Assembly: GCF_040869045.1 (NCBI RefSeq)
Contig: NC_090319.1
Location: 389,499,601 to 389,563,600, forward strand
Direction: 5' to 3'
Origin: Eurosta solidaginis
Taxonomy: Eukaryota; Arthropoda; Insecta; Diptera; Tephritidae
DNA length: 64,000 nt
The notes beneath the pieces were generated by a model, which worked only from the letters and a program-made list of their open reading frames with translations, had not been told where the DNA came from and made no database searches. The translations under genes and the position numbers were made by a program. Shown one piece after another: positions 21,354-33,255 of the stretch; the first letter of the stretch is position 1, and each line of letters opens with the position of its first letter.

Positions 21354-24215
21354 GTTTAACTTTATATGGAAATTATTGGAAATTATTACGCATTAAATCA
21401 GTGCCATAAAGTGCGTGTCTCCACTATTTCTCCATACACTGCTACTGTACGCAATTGCCGATGAGCTTTTTTTTTGTTAGACGTAAGCATATTCGTAACA
21501 CCTGAAAAGATGGGTACCTGTGCGTATAAGTAACATTTTATTTTATTATTTGATATAAATGAAAGCTATTACTCTTGGCGTCCTAAAAATACATTCAAAG
21601 ATTTAATTTATTATTTATTTAATAATTTGGGAAAAATTTAAACAACGTGACATCAGGACGGACAAGGCGACAGCTGTTTCGATTATACCTTGTAAATCTC
21701 TTCAAAGCCTTTTCTCTCTTAATTTATTATGTTTGTCAGACATTTGCAAATTTCATGAATAATCATGCACCCTAGTTCATTTTCTTGTGGAACATCCCAC
21801 TTATATGTACAGAAATATTTCTTTTGCTTCTTAACGTCAAACTTTTGCAGATGAAAAGTCATAACAAATTTTAATGCTATAATAGCTGTTGTAGATGATT
21901 ACATATAAATAATGAGATATTCAAAAGGAAGTGTGAACTGGCTGTAAGTAAAGTTGTTTATGTGGATAATTTGCACAATATTTATCGCGTAAACTTTGAC
22001 GTTGCAAGTACTAGATAATTGAATGAGCTCACATAAATTTTCATAAACATATCTTTATTAAATGTATGAATATAAATTTGTAGACTTATAGCTGCATATA
22101 TGTATGCACATATGTATTAGTTTTATGCTTCACACTCATGGTTGTTCTTGTATCGTCGCAGCAAAAAATGGGATTAGTCTAGGATGATTCCGGGATGACT
22201 CGCAAAGGAGTATGCGACCAATGCCAGTTTTGTTCTCTTTGTATGAGTTGAACTGTTCCCTTTTGTTTGAGCATGTCCTATGGAGACTACTTGTACAAAT
22301 TTATACCCGAAAGGATCGATAGGACCAATCCCCTTAGTACCCATATGGAAACATATGAAGATAAGCCCTTTTCGGTTCAATAAGGACTCAGATAAAGACC
22401 GGTCGCATTTTTCATGGCAGTAACACAATCGAAGGGTTTGCCAAACCACCAAATCTATTTGATGTAAGTTCTTTACCCGCTTTTCAAAGGGAAATAAAAA
22501 AAAAATATTCTCCGAAAATGTAACCCTAACTCCGGCGTAGTCGTTAAGTCCTAGTAATTTAGGTTTAGCATAGGGCTCCGCATTTTTCTTAAATAATTCG
22601 ATTCAATCTTCTGTAATCTTTTTTATTTTACTAATTTCGTTGTCGTTTTTTTTTAAATATATCTTAAAATGGGCTACATAGATATCAAACGGACTAATCC
22701 CAACTGTACCCGAAAGGGGCTAAAGGGGATCAATTATGCCCAAATATATGTATACAAAAGAGATCAATAGGTAACCAATATCTTTAGGGATTAATCGCAT
22801 GATTTTTTGTAGGGGTGCTATAAGCTCTTCTTTAGCAAATGTACGCTCACAGATGTAAAAAATTTACTCAGTACACATTTCTTAATAATAAACACTTATA
22901 CCAACAAATTCACAAAAAAAAAAAAAAAATAAAATAAATAAAAAAAAAACCCTATTATTAAATTTTTTTATTCTTTTAATTCACAAAAATTTACTGAGAT
23001 TTGATAAATGATCCGATGGAAGGTTATCAAAAGAGCTATAAAAAAATTTTGAAGATGTTTTCCTTCTAAGTTTAACTTTAATTTTGTTATTAAGTGATTG
23101 AATATTCAACGATTCACTTACTAAATTAAAAATGCCACAATTGTTTAGTATGCAACACTAAAACGAAAAAGGGAAATAAAAAATTATTGTATAACTTGCG
23201 TTGATGTCTTGCTTTTTATTTGTTGTAAAATCAAAAGAGAAAAGGAAAATGAAAAAAAAGCAGAGAAAAGCAACATTGAATTAAACTTGAGACTTCAAAC
23301 GAGCATTAGCATCCTTTCGTGGGAAAGGACAAAGGATTTAAAGGATAAAATAAAAAAATACTTGAAGGAATCAAAAGAAAATTGAATAAGCAATGATTTG
23401 AATTAATTTCCCGTTGAGTACAACGTAGCCACTTTTTGCTGACCATTTTGTGGTTGTCATATCAGCATACTGATAAAAAATATATGTAACTTTCTATGTA
23501 TGCACGCACATATAGAGACTGTGCTTTGTTTAATGTAAATGCTCTAAACAATGTAATTGAGAAAAGTGTGTAGTCTCTTTTGCTATGTAGTTGTGTGAGT
23601 ACCGATAAAATACCGATAAAAGTTTATATGTATGCAGGCACACTATCTCATGCATACGAATAATCGAACACCACTTTGTCTGTTTACCACTTAAGCGCCA
23701 GTTTCTTTCAACTTTATGTTCTATCGTTTATCACTGCTATTATAGTACTTTAGTATTTTTAGTTGAAGTGGACTTTCTATTTTTATTTCGCTTCTCCTTT
23801 TTTTTGTATTTTCATCTATGACTTCGTCAGCATAGAACTTCGCAGGCTAATAATATTGAAGTGAGGCGTCATTTGCCAGAAATTAAAAAAAACAGAGACG
23901 TGCAAAGATATATTTGTGTTTTTACAAAAACTTTTTTGAAAAAGGTTTTAAAAGTATACGATTTTTCGCTTCTCTTTAAAATCAGACTTACAACTCACTT
24001 TTATAACAACTCGAAACTGATTTTATGCAAATATTTGTTCTGCAAGTAAAGAAAGTGCACTCAAATATTTACAATGTTGACTTTTGGCAACAAATTTATA
24101 CAATTTAAAAGGCATTCCGTTAACGTTATTCATAGTGACATTGAAATGGTACATCTAACTGGTAATCAGTATGATATTAGCTGGAAATGTTTGGAAAACT
24201 TCCAGAAGAATATTT
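21354..24215. other. 2.9 kb without recognised features
   Basis: The ORF at 22174-22452 (minus) lies in a stretch where the phrase 'accaatccccttagtaccc' has an approximate echo near 22693-22730 ('actaatcccaactgtaccc'), so it may be a degraded repeat. A-rich runs occur at 22915-22950. No convincing exons. Confidence 0.4.
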
Positions 24216-25005
24216 ATTTTTATACTCACCGTGCTTTGAACACAGAGTATATTAACTTTTATTGGATAACGGTTGGTTGTACAGATATAAAGGAATCGCG
24301 ATAGATATAGACTTCCATATATCAAAATCATCAGTATCGAAAAAAAATTTGATTGAGCCATGTCCGTCCGTCCGCCTGTTAGCACGTTAACTTGAGTAAA
24401 TATTGAGATATCTTTACCTAGCTTATCTGGATCCAGAATAGATTGGTATTGAACATGAGCAAAATCGGATGTGGTTATCAATTTTTATATAAATAAAATT
24501 TAGGAAAACACAAAAAACCTGATAATTTAGCAAATAATACACCCACGTGGACTGATATTGAGACTCTTGATAAAAATAGGAAAACATTTTTTTAAACCAG
24601 CGCGCCCACTTGTGATAAAACCAATTTTACAAATATTATTAATCAAAAATCGTTAAAGCTATCGTAACGAAAATCGGCAGAGAGGTGGCCTTTACTATAG
24701 GGAATGGTTTGAAGAATAATTAGAGAAAGAATAATTAACGAAAGGGTCGTGGACGTATAAAAAAAGCTATATCTTTGCAAAAAAGAGCTTTATATCAATG
24801 GTATTTCATTTCCCAAGTGGATTTATAACAATAAATAGGAAAAAATTCAAATTTAAAAAAATGGGCGTGACACCGCCCCTTTTATGACTAAACAATTTTC
24901 TATGTTTCGGGAGCCATAACTCGACGAAAAATTAACGGATCTTAATTAAATTGGGCTCACAAATTTTCCCTATATATAGGGAACTTAGACACCTTTACTT
25001 TTTGT
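24216..25005 (+). mobile_element. Third Helentron-like family, copy 1 (uninterrupted)
   Basis: The 5' end is TATACTCACCGTGCTTTG. It then shares with the big family the path 'ggttggttgtacag', 'ataaaggaatcg' and ATGTCCGTCCGTCC (24360-24373). The remainder differs: 'gggcgtgacaccgcccc' (24864-24880) and an end of type 'aacttagacacctttact'. The 3' hairpin here is the perfect palindrome CCCTATATATAGGG (24968-24981). It supplies the uninterrupted counterpart for the nested site at 51674/55553. There is no coding capacity. Confidence 0.7.
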
Positions 25006-25152
25006 TATTGATATTAAAGAAAAATTACAATATTAGCACACAGCGATGGTTCTTAGGACATGCTTCTGAATTTTACTTCTTTTAATTAAGACAGATGTCT
25101 TCAATGTCAATTTCCGTGTAAAAATGTTGTAATTTTTCTTTAATATTAATAA
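25005..25152. mobile_element. 148-bp fold-back element
   Basis: The first 26 bases (TTATTGATATTAAAGAAAAA followed by TTACAA) match the reverse complement of the last 26 with a single mismatch. The element abuts the 3' end of the Helentron-like copy exactly. The interior is non-coding. It could be a tiny MITE or a stem-loop arising at the element end. Confidence 0.55.
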
Positions 25153-25577
25153 TAGAGAAAAATTCTATACAGCAAATAGCCTGCCTCTCTAATCAAACAC
25201 AAATTTATTTTTGCTTACAAGAGGACTATATTATGTAGCTCAAAAGAAAAATTTAAAATATATTCATATTCATATTCATTTTTTTATTCACGACTTAAAA
25301 TAGTAGCACATAATGAGGTTAACGCTTTCAAATCAAATGCGTTTATTATACATAGCTTTTATAGACTGTCAGTGTGTTAGAGCTCCCTCTTTTGTTTGCT
25401 TTTACCAGCGCCTAGTTTGATCGGATATCGACGTCTTCTCTTCACCCACTATTTATAAGCATTCACGTTTTCCTTCGCACCTGCAAGTGTGTATGTAGCT
25501 TTTTTATCAGCGTTTTTCTTATGTCAATTGTCTTAAAATTTGGATACAAAATAAGGGACCTCGCCTTGCCTTGCAAG
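25153..25577. other. Unannotated sequence
   Basis: AT-rich; nothing recognised. Confidence 0.5.
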
Positions 25578-26027
25578 CAGGGACGGAAAATAATAATTTT
25601 TTTTTTTTCGGAGTCGTAAAAGTCCGGGTCAAAAAATTGTACTAAGTGAAAATGTTTGAGTTCTAAGCTATCCCTATAGCAATATCATGTCGAATTATGC
25701 ACCCTTTTTTTCGAACTTTTTCCATAAAAGTCCATATATAAAAGTAAAATCTGTTTTTTTATTTTTTGATTCCGCTAGAACTAGTTAAACTCGCCGTTTC
25801 TTTGTTATCAAGCCGGACTTTTATTTTGGCCTTAAAAAATAAACGCCCGGATTTAACTTTTATTTCCGGACTTTTATTTTTAAAAGACCGAGTTTAACTA
25901 GTTCTATCGGATTCAGCTAATAAAAATCGGAAAATAATTTTTATCTTGATCCAAATATATTCAAAGTCCAAAATTAATAGTTTTGCAAGAAATTATATTA
26001 TAAAGGGAAAAATAGTTTTCGTCCCTG
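25578..26027. mobile_element. hAT-like MITE, 450 bp with 8-bp target duplication
   Basis: The left end is CAGGGACGGAAAATAA; the right end reverse-complemented is CAGGGACGAAAACTAT. Flanking octamers are CTTGCAAG (25570-25577) and CTTCCAAG (26028-26035), identical at seven of eight bases. CAGGG-type termini plus an 8-bp duplication are diagnostic of the hAT superfamily. Internally a second inverted pair occurs: CTAGAACTAGTTAAACTCG near 25784 and its complement near 25889. There is no ORF, so mobilisation would need a transposase from elsewhere. Confidence 0.8.
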
Positions 26028-26035
26028 CTTCCAAG

Positions 26036-26699
26036 ATACATAGTTTGCATGGAGTGTTTGCTTCCTACGTAATACTACGAGAGCACCCTAATACAAAGTT
26101 GTAGCATGCACCAGCAACAAGTGCCAAAAGATTGGCATAAAAAATTAAAACTACAATGAAAAATCCTGAAAAAAATTTGCTTAGTTTTGCTTGGCCGAAA
26201 TGAGAAGATTGAAAGAAAGACCGTTGAAACGGGGGCTACATATTCATTTCATACAAATCGTTGCACGAAAATATTAATACCAATTGAGGGAGTTCAGAAT
26301 TTTCTGTATTTGGTGTTGGTAACATTGCTATAGCAAATTAAAGCTACGGATTGTGAACAACTTTTTTTCGTTTAAAATTTTTTCTTTGCGTAGCCGTATA
26401 ACTGTTTTGTCTTTTGTGTAAAAATACTACAACAGTTTGCAAAAACAATGATGCTAGGCCATTTGCACCAAATCCTGAACTCCCCTATTGTGGATAATAT
26501 TAGCACTTGTGCCATATCACTATGCCAGATGTAAATAAATTTTACTACACAAACCTGTACACAGCTTCTAAGAGCGTAGACGACATTACACACGCATATA
26601 CGTGAAGACAACAGTGATATGAAACGCAATGATATGAGATAAGTAAATAAGCAACTAATCCAAAAGGCTGTTTGCAAAAATGTATACCTTGGAAGAAAT
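26036..26699. other. Unannotated sequence
   Basis: The minus-strand ORF 26372-26677 (101 codons) has no recognisable domain. Confidence 0.4.
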
Positions 26700-26905
26700 A
26701 GGTGAACGAAGCAGCTGAGAGTCCGTCAGCAGAGCAGTCCGGGAAAGAGTGAATCAGCTTGATTTAAAAGGTGGTAAGTGAAGTTCGCGAATTATTTTAA
26801 TTGGCCAGTGCTAATACTATAGTAGTGTTATAAATAAAGAGCATTTTGTATACAGAAGTTTGAGTTTATTTATTCGACAGTTTAGTGATTCGAACGATAA
26901 CAGAA
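26700..26905 (+). mobile_element. LTR, copy 2 (solo)
   Basis: Plus-oriented relative of 29250-29495. It has 'gcagctgagagt', then 'agtgttataaataaagagca' with the polyadenylation signal AATAAA at 26834, then 'tttatttattcgacagttta', 'gattcgaac' and 'aacagaa' at the end. This order (U3, poly(A) signal, R/U5) is that of an insect LTR. No internal gag/pol lies on either side. Confidence 0.55.
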
Positions 26906-27217
26906 AGCCAAGGAATTATCGAGAATGCTTAATAATATGTTTGAGCATATTATAAGTTGATCCGAATTGCATATAAATCGTTGAGCCTGTCTTGCCAAAA
27001 TATATTTATGTTTGTGCTTAACATAAGAATTTCACATAATGTTGGTCTCATTATGAGTTTACCCTGTTTTAAGTTTGGGTGTGCTGTATTTAAAAAAAGG
27101 TATTACTATACGTGATTTTTACACAGAAATTATGCTAGTCGCTTAAAGAGTAAAGTTAGACTGCTTTACGACCACAACAAATTGCAGTCAGTAAAATTAA
27201 TGCTGGAGTGTGTACTA

Positions 27218-27761
27218 GACTGGGTCGATTAATTAACCAATATCGCGCCATCGATTTTTCGATAGAATTTGGGCTCAGGAAAAAAAGTTCTACTACGCAT
27301 ACACAAAAAAAATTATTTTCGAGCCTGCGAAGTTTCATTTTTTTTTACTTTTTCTAGACTTTGATTTTTTCATGACTTTAAGGTTTTTTTCATGACCTAC
27401 TAAAAAATTTTCATTTGATTGTAAAATTTTCATGTATACCCTGTCCGACCCAAAAATGTCCGCTAAAAACTTTGGCGATAACAGTTAAAAAAAAAAAATA
27501 TTTTTTATCGCCAACGTTATCGCCAACGTTTTTAGCGGGCATTTTTGGGTCGGGCAGGGAATACATATGAAAATTTATTTCGGTCATAAAAAAAACCTTA
27601 AAAATCAAAGTCGAAAAAAATAAAAAAAAATTAAATTTCGCAGGCTCGAAAATTTTTTTTTTGAGTATGCGTAGTGGAAATTTTTTTCCTGAGCCCAAAT
27701 CGTATCGAAAAATCGATGAAGCGATATCGGTTAACTTTCGTCCATACAAATCGACCCACCC
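27218..27761. mobile_element. 544-bp palindromic MITE, flanked by TA
   Basis: The two halves are reverse complements over almost the whole length. Pairs include GGGTCGATT / AATCGACCC at the ends, 'catcgatttttcgata' / 'tatcgaaaaatcgatg', 'tttgggctcagga' / 'tcctgagcccaaa', 'actacgcata' / 'tatgcgtagt', 'tcgagcctgcga' / 'tcgcaggctcga', and 'tgtccgacccaaaaatg' / 'catttttgggtcgggca'. The centre is near 27490-27500. TA lies on both outer sides (27216-27217, 27762-27763), as in Tc1/mariner-type insertions. The minus-strand ORF across it is a by-product of the palindrome. Confidence 0.8.
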
Positions 27762-27763
27762 TA

Positions 27764-28322
27764 TACACTGTATACACTTTATCACATAAATATCAGAAAT
27801 TCGGAAACGCGCGTACGTAGTTGTTAAATGAGCATAGCTCCCTTATCATCATCCCACCAAATTTACAATCACTTAATGTGTAAAGTCTTTGCTTTCTATA
27901 GGCCTATAAGCAAAGCTTTTCTTATTTCCTAACTGTTTTCATACCGAACAAAACGTTTATATTGGATCTATAACGATTTCCAAGTAATTTATTATAGAAT
28001 ATATTTAATTAAATTACAAAACAACGTTCCATATTAGTATCGCTAATTCTTAAGTTTATAACTACATAAATATTTGATTTCGAAGTTAGACGAATTGCTT
28101 CTTTGGTTACTTGGTCTACGCACAATAAAAATAGAGGTCGCAAACTAATGCGATGACTGTTTAGAAAACTATCTACTATATATGTGTACACAGTACGGAC
28201 TAAAGGCCCGAATACATAAGATTTTAAATGCAGTTGATAGCTGAGTAGATTGCACGCGTTTGCATGGGGAGCGAGAAATAGCCTATTTCTCTACTTATCC
28301 GTTAATGCATAAAAAATAAATG
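27764..28322. other. Unannotated sequence
   Basis: Nothing recognised. Confidence 0.5.
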
Positions 28323-28648
28323 TAAGGCGCGATAACCTCCGAAGAGATTTTAGGCAGAGCTTCTCTTCAAATTTGCATCGTGCTCCTCTTTATTTTTCCT
28401 ACAAATTGACCGGACGGGACCTACATGTTTTATGCCGACTCCGAACGGCATCTGCAAGGCAGATGAGTTTTCACTGAGAGCTTTTCATGGCAGAAATACA
28501 CTCGGAGCGCTTGCCAAACACTGCCGAGGGGCGACCCCGCTTAGAAAAATTTTCTTCTAATTTTAAAACCTTATTTCTAAAATTTTGATGTTGCTTTGCC
28601 CGGGGTGAGAACCCAGGGCATACGGTGTGGTAGGCGGAGCACGCTACC
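28323..28648 (-). mobile_element. tRNA-derived SINE, body (split from its head)
   Basis: Minus-oriented near-consensus copy. It runs from the 3' end ('aggcgcgataacctccgaag') through 'cctacaaattgaccgg', 'gcatctgcaaggcagatgag', 'cgaggggcgaccccgctt' and the B-box region 'cccggggtgagaaccc' to 'gtaggcggagcacgctacc'. The remaining head lies at 29026-29053, beyond an insertion. Confidence 0.85.
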
Positions 28649-29025
28649 TGTCGCTGAATCAAACCAAGATTTTATATTACCTTAAACATTGTAAACATGA
28701 CATAATAACTTGACAGTTTAAACTTCATTTTATTTAATTTCATAAGTATGGCATCCTTTTATTATACATATAAATTTTCGTTAAACACGAAATTGAACGA
28801 AGCGTTTCTTCATAATATCTAAATCGCTTCCTTCAACTTCATTTTATAGAAAAACCTTGGAGGAAATTAAACGAACAAGTAAGAATCTTGTTACAAAATT
28901 TTTAATTTAATCATTTACTTATTATAACTATCTTGTAGATATTAAAACTTGCACAGTAAGACTGAATAAACACTGTCATGTTAAAATATTAGTTGTGTTT
29001 CCTTGAAGCGTTAGTTGCAGCGATA
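28649..29025. mobile_element. 377-bp MITE-like insertion splitting the SINE
   Basis: It starts TGTCGCTG and ends CAGCGATA, which are inverted repeats with one mismatch. The flanking octamers are ACGCTACC (28641-28648) and ACACTACC (29026-29033), seven of eight identical, and belong to the SINE A-box region. The intact SINE at 33256 shows that only one such octamer is native. An 8-bp duplication fits hAT-type insertion. The interior is AT-rich without ORFs. Confidence 0.7.
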
Positions 29026-29053
29026 ACACTACCATCACACCACGGTGGCCGCT
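29026..29053 (-). mobile_element. Head of the split SINE
   Basis: 'actaccatcacaccacgg' then 'tggccgctg' is the reverse complement of the SINE A-box head seen at 33256-33285. It completes the copy at 28323-28648. Confidence 0.8.
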
Positions 29054-29249
29054 GATGCAACAAAAAAAAAAAAAAAACCCAGCTAATATTGTGATTAGTA
29101 GTTCTAAGAAATAAAAGGGTGTTTGCTTATTAACAAATTATAGTATATACTTATATGTTTGCTTGATCCATCTCAAATAATGCATAAGTTAAAAAAATCG
29201 CATGTTAATTTATGTATATTGTTGCGAATATTGGGAAATTCTTAATTAT

Positions 29250-29495
29250 TCTCCACCTTCTGTTCTGCTCGAATTGCTGAACTGTCAAATAAATAACTTC
29301 AATATTCAGTATAGCAAAATGTTCTTTATTTACAATACTACTGTGGTAGTAATACTTCACAGTTCAAATACTCGCTTTCTTTACTGATAGCGTATTAAAA
29401 TCAAACTGACTGATTATTATTGAGCTTGCGCTGATTTTATACTCTCAGCTGCCTCTTTCGCCTTTTCTCCTAGGATCTAGACTGTTCACGAACAG
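29250..29495 (-). mobile_element. LTR, copy 3, with TATA box
   Basis: On the minus strand the order is GCAGCTGAGAG, a TATAAAAT box (plus-strand positions about 29434-29441), CAGCGCAAGC, then 'ccacagtagtattgtaaata' containing the poly(A) signal AATAAA, 'tttatttgacagttcag' and 'aattcgagcagaacagaagg'. This is the best-preserved of three LTR relatives in the window (16102-16320, 26700-26905). No internal domain adjoins it, so it is a solo LTR. LTR retrotransposon superfamily not determined. Confidence 0.6.
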
Positions 29496-30789
29496 CTGGA
29501 TAGCGCAATAGCTCTTAAATAGTGATGTCTCAGAAGCCCTTAAATAATCGCGAAGTTGTTTTGAAACTTATTTTGAAAAATACTGAAATATGGATAAACA
29601 TTACCTATTTTTACAATCCTCTTAAAGAAAACTAACACATAATTTGGTGTAGGCGGCTATAGTTGGTGCTAAAAACAAATTTTGGAACTTTCGAAAAATT
29701 ACTCCAAAACGACTTCGAAATAATCCAGAAAAAACCTCGGAACCACAAATAAATCAGTATAGAAATGTTCCAGAAATAACATGGTCCCAAAAAATTAAAT
29801 AGCTACCTTATGCCGAAAATTTAAAATAAAAATTCTGACATCAAAATTCTGTAGTTGGCGATATCGCATATAAACTACGGTTGAAGTGTGTTGTACAGGG
29901 ATCTAAATTCCGATTGCTTTTTAAAGCGTCTCTTATAGGAACCAAACCTTTTTTATGATATGAAGGAGGTGAGGCTGGAAAATATCCTATTTTTGACTTA
30001 CAAAGACGAACCTTGTATGTATAGGATGCTAAACTAGCACCTGGGAATATCAAATAACCGTAGCTCGCTTTTGTGTGTGCTTGGTTTTTTTTGTAATAAA
30101 TCGCCGTCAAAGATCTCAGCAAACTTGAAAACAGGTTTCATCTTTACAATAAATCTTAGTTGTATATCAAAAAGCAACTCTAAAGAATATTTGATTACAA
30201 TGCGAAAGAAACTGAATATTCAGGTTAACTGTAATCCCCACTCTTTACAAAATAATCAGAGCACGTGCAATAAAATATTTGATCTTAAGACAATAACTTT
30301 CAGTTAAAGTCCAAAGATTTTCGGTGAGAAGGAAGAAAATGCGAAACAGGAAGACCTTATTGAGGAGTGGCGCCAAGTTTTTAGCTCATAAGAGACATGT
30401 TTGTACGTGTGTTTGCCAAACTGACGACAATACATTAACGCAAAGCTTTTGTTAAACATAAAACATAAATTTTGGATTTTCCCCATATTAAAATATTGGC
30501 AACAGCTGTTATGTCCTTTGATTCACCGCTCAGACTTACCATGTATGTAGGCCGTTATGGGTACACAAGGCCTGAGTAGTCGTTCAAGGCATATTCTCTT
30601 TCCGTCGTAGATATTAAACAATATATTTATATAAAAACACAAATGAAAGATGATATGAAAACAAATAACGTACACACGTGGCTACACATAAAAAAATTAC
30701 TATTTATTACGAAAATACCTATTAAAATAAAGAAATATGGCATATGGTATTTAGCCATAGAAGTTCTTCCCAAAATTTTTATAAGTGAT
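29496..30789. other. Unannotated sequence
   Basis: ORFs at 29841-30122 (minus) and 30071-30307 (plus) have no recognisable features. Confidence 0.4.
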
Positions 30790-30945
30790 TTTCTTTCTTT
30801 TCTAGTCGCTGTGCTCAACTTTACAGTCAGGTGCTCTTAGTCACTCAGATAACTCGTAAATATAAATATTTTTAGAAATATTCAATGAAGTATTCTTGAT
30901 TGAAAACAATTTTAAGAAAAATTTTCCTTCAAGTTAATGAAAAGG
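30790..30945 (+). repeat. Interspersed repeat X, copy 3 (partial)
   Basis: It shares 'caactttacagtc', 'attcaatgaagtattcttga' and 'tcaagttaatgaaaag'-type segments with 4100-4240. Confidence 0.4.
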
Positions 30946-30946
30946 A

Positions 30947-30996
30947 GCAGTGGAGAGGAGTGGAGAGGAGAGGAGTGGAGAGGAAAGGAGAGGAGA
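30947..30996 (+). repeat. GGAGAGGAG purine minisatellite
   Basis: About 45 bp of only A/G plus a few T, built from 'gtggagaggag' and 'aggagaggag' units. Confidence 0.8.
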
Positions 30997-32291
30997 GTTT
31001 CAATTCCTGTATAAATTTTTCTTCCAGATTTGGCATGAAGGGCTCAATAACAATGGCCGGTGTCGGGTTTCCCATTTCAAGACCGTTTGTGTGTCTATAT
31101 ATTTTATTGTTATATTAAAAAAGTTTTGACGTAAAATGGTTCATAGCGTGTTGGTCAACAACACAATCAACAAAGACACAAAAGAAAATCAAGCGACTAA
31201 AATTACTGACTTAGCCTCAGCTAAGCATACAAGTTGACGCGTGAAAATCATTTCTAAATGAACATATAAAAAAGAAAAAATTATTTTTGAGTGTAGCTGT
31301 TGGGAAAATGTGCGTATATGCGTTTGTATACTCGGAGACTTATACCTACATACTAAACTGTTTTTAACTGTAGAAAAAAATTCGCACTTATTTCAAAAAA
31401 GCCCAACTTTTACTCAAATGTTACGTAAAAAAAAAATTTCATGCATAATATGTAATCATATGTTAATATATGGATGCGTAAATCATATATCATATCATTT
31501 ATAAATGTATATAAACAGGAAATCACGTGGATACCGGATGTGTTAATACTTATTGTACTTTATATGTTTATGTGTAGGGATTTTACCAAATTACCACTGA
31601 CGGGTTTACGGTGATATTAAGTTATAGACCATATGTACATATTTAAGTATATATATGTATGTTTATATTGTGAATATACGTATTTACTATATACATCCTT
31701 TGCCTACGTGTTATGCGAACTTTCTGGCAGCAGAAACGGAAGACATGCGATTGGCGGCTGCTTGGGGTTAGTTGACTTTTATGGATATTTATTGCTTTAA
31801 TAAATAAAAAGGCAATCGTAATCGTCAAATTGTATTCACGTGCCCATGAGTATACACTTAAAAAATTATTTACCAAAAATTGGAGTGATTTTTCTACATA
31901 GAAATTTTTGAGTAATTATAAGGATGGAATACAAAATACGAGAGAAAATGAGAAATGAGAAAAATACACGAGTGAAAATGCATAAAAACGGAAAAATAAG
32001 ATTACAGCGGCTGAAAAAAGAAAAGACAAATCTCAAAAATGCTTTTGACAAAATTTTAAAAGTCGAGACAGTTTTACAAATGTTTCGAACTTTTGAGTTT
32101 TCCGAATTCTCTAAATTTAAGTATTACGAAGCTAAGTTAAAGCTCTCGCAAAATAACATTGATTTTTGATAAATTTTTTACAGTTGTTTGAATTTTTTCT
32201 TCATCCAATTTTTTTTTATAGGCAAGAAAATCTAAAACACCCTTCGAAAAAAAATGTCACAAAATCAATTCGAATTTGAGAGACTTATAGT
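30997..32291. other. Unannotated AT-rich sequence
   Basis: The ORF at 31924-32169 is lysine-rich and looks like chance. Nothing else recognised. Confidence 0.4.
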
Positions 32292-32471
32292 TCAAGGCGA
32301 ATCCATACCAGGTGGTGGCAAAGCGAGTTCAACCAATTCGCCGCACAGAAGAATGCCAAGTCAAAAGAAAATTTTAATTGATTTCGATTAACTGACATAT
32401 TAAAGTACAAGGCGCTGTATGGAAAATAATCAAGAAGAAGCAATCAGCTGTTGGTACTGAATTCGCCTTGA
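32292..32471 (+). mobile_element. MITE family with CAAGGCGAAT ends, copy 1 (~180 bp)
   Basis: The left terminus TCAAGGCGAATCCATACC pairs with the right terminus, reverse complement TCAAGGCGAATTCAGTACC. TTATAG lies just outside both ends (about 32285-32290 and 32472-32478), suggesting a 6-8-bp target duplication. A second, inverted copy is at 36461-36629. No coding capacity. Confidence 0.6.
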
Positions 32472-32478
32472 TTATAGC

Positions 32479-33255
32479 TTATACTTCGTTAGACAAAAAT
32501 TAATTAGGCTACCAAAATACATACTCAAAAAAACTCAGAAAAATCAAAATTAAAGTTCGAAATTTTCGAACCATTTTCCTGAGTTTTCGAGTTTTGCTTT
32601 GAATAGTTTCAGTGACAAAGAGAGGCGTAAAAAGATAGGAAGACCGGAAGCAAAACTTTCCTGCTCTGAGGACAACATATCCGGACTTGAAAATGAAAGA
32701 TTGTTTAACCACTAACAAATTACTAATATATCAACACAAAAGTTTCCATTTTTTTCTTAAAATAATGCAATATTTCAGAAAAAAGGAAACGACTGCTAAG
32801 AATAGAGAAAATGTGTGCAATGTCCTACTTAATAAAAAAAAAATAATTTAACGGGGCGAAAATCATTCGAAATTCCCTTCTCTAGGAAACATTTTTTTCG
32901 TGCAAATTGATAAGTCTACATACTCCATTTACACTTTAAGCACGTATAGTTGTTATTTTGAAATAAATTTTTAAGTTAGAGTTAGAACGCGACGAGCTTT
33001 TTTTCTAGGAATGAACAAATATTTAAAGCATTGCTGGCCCCATATGAAATGTTTTGCTAGCAGTTTTTTGTTTTAACGTTCTTTTTTCAAATTAAAGTTT
33101 CCATGGAAATTTTTATTTCGGAAATAAATATCAGTAATTGAGTTAAGAAATTTTGCTCAGCTTTTTTGGGCTTACCATTGCATCATTTTGAGTTTCCGAA
33201 AGAAAATTTTGCTGCATGACTTCCACGCTAATTATTTACAGAATATATTATATCT
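32479..33255. other. Unannotated sequence
   Basis: Nothing recognised. Confidence 0.45.

Noticed and set aside
27411..27785. 124-codon minus-strand ORF
   Set aside because: It lies across the 544-bp palindrome and is explained by the inverted arms; no domain.
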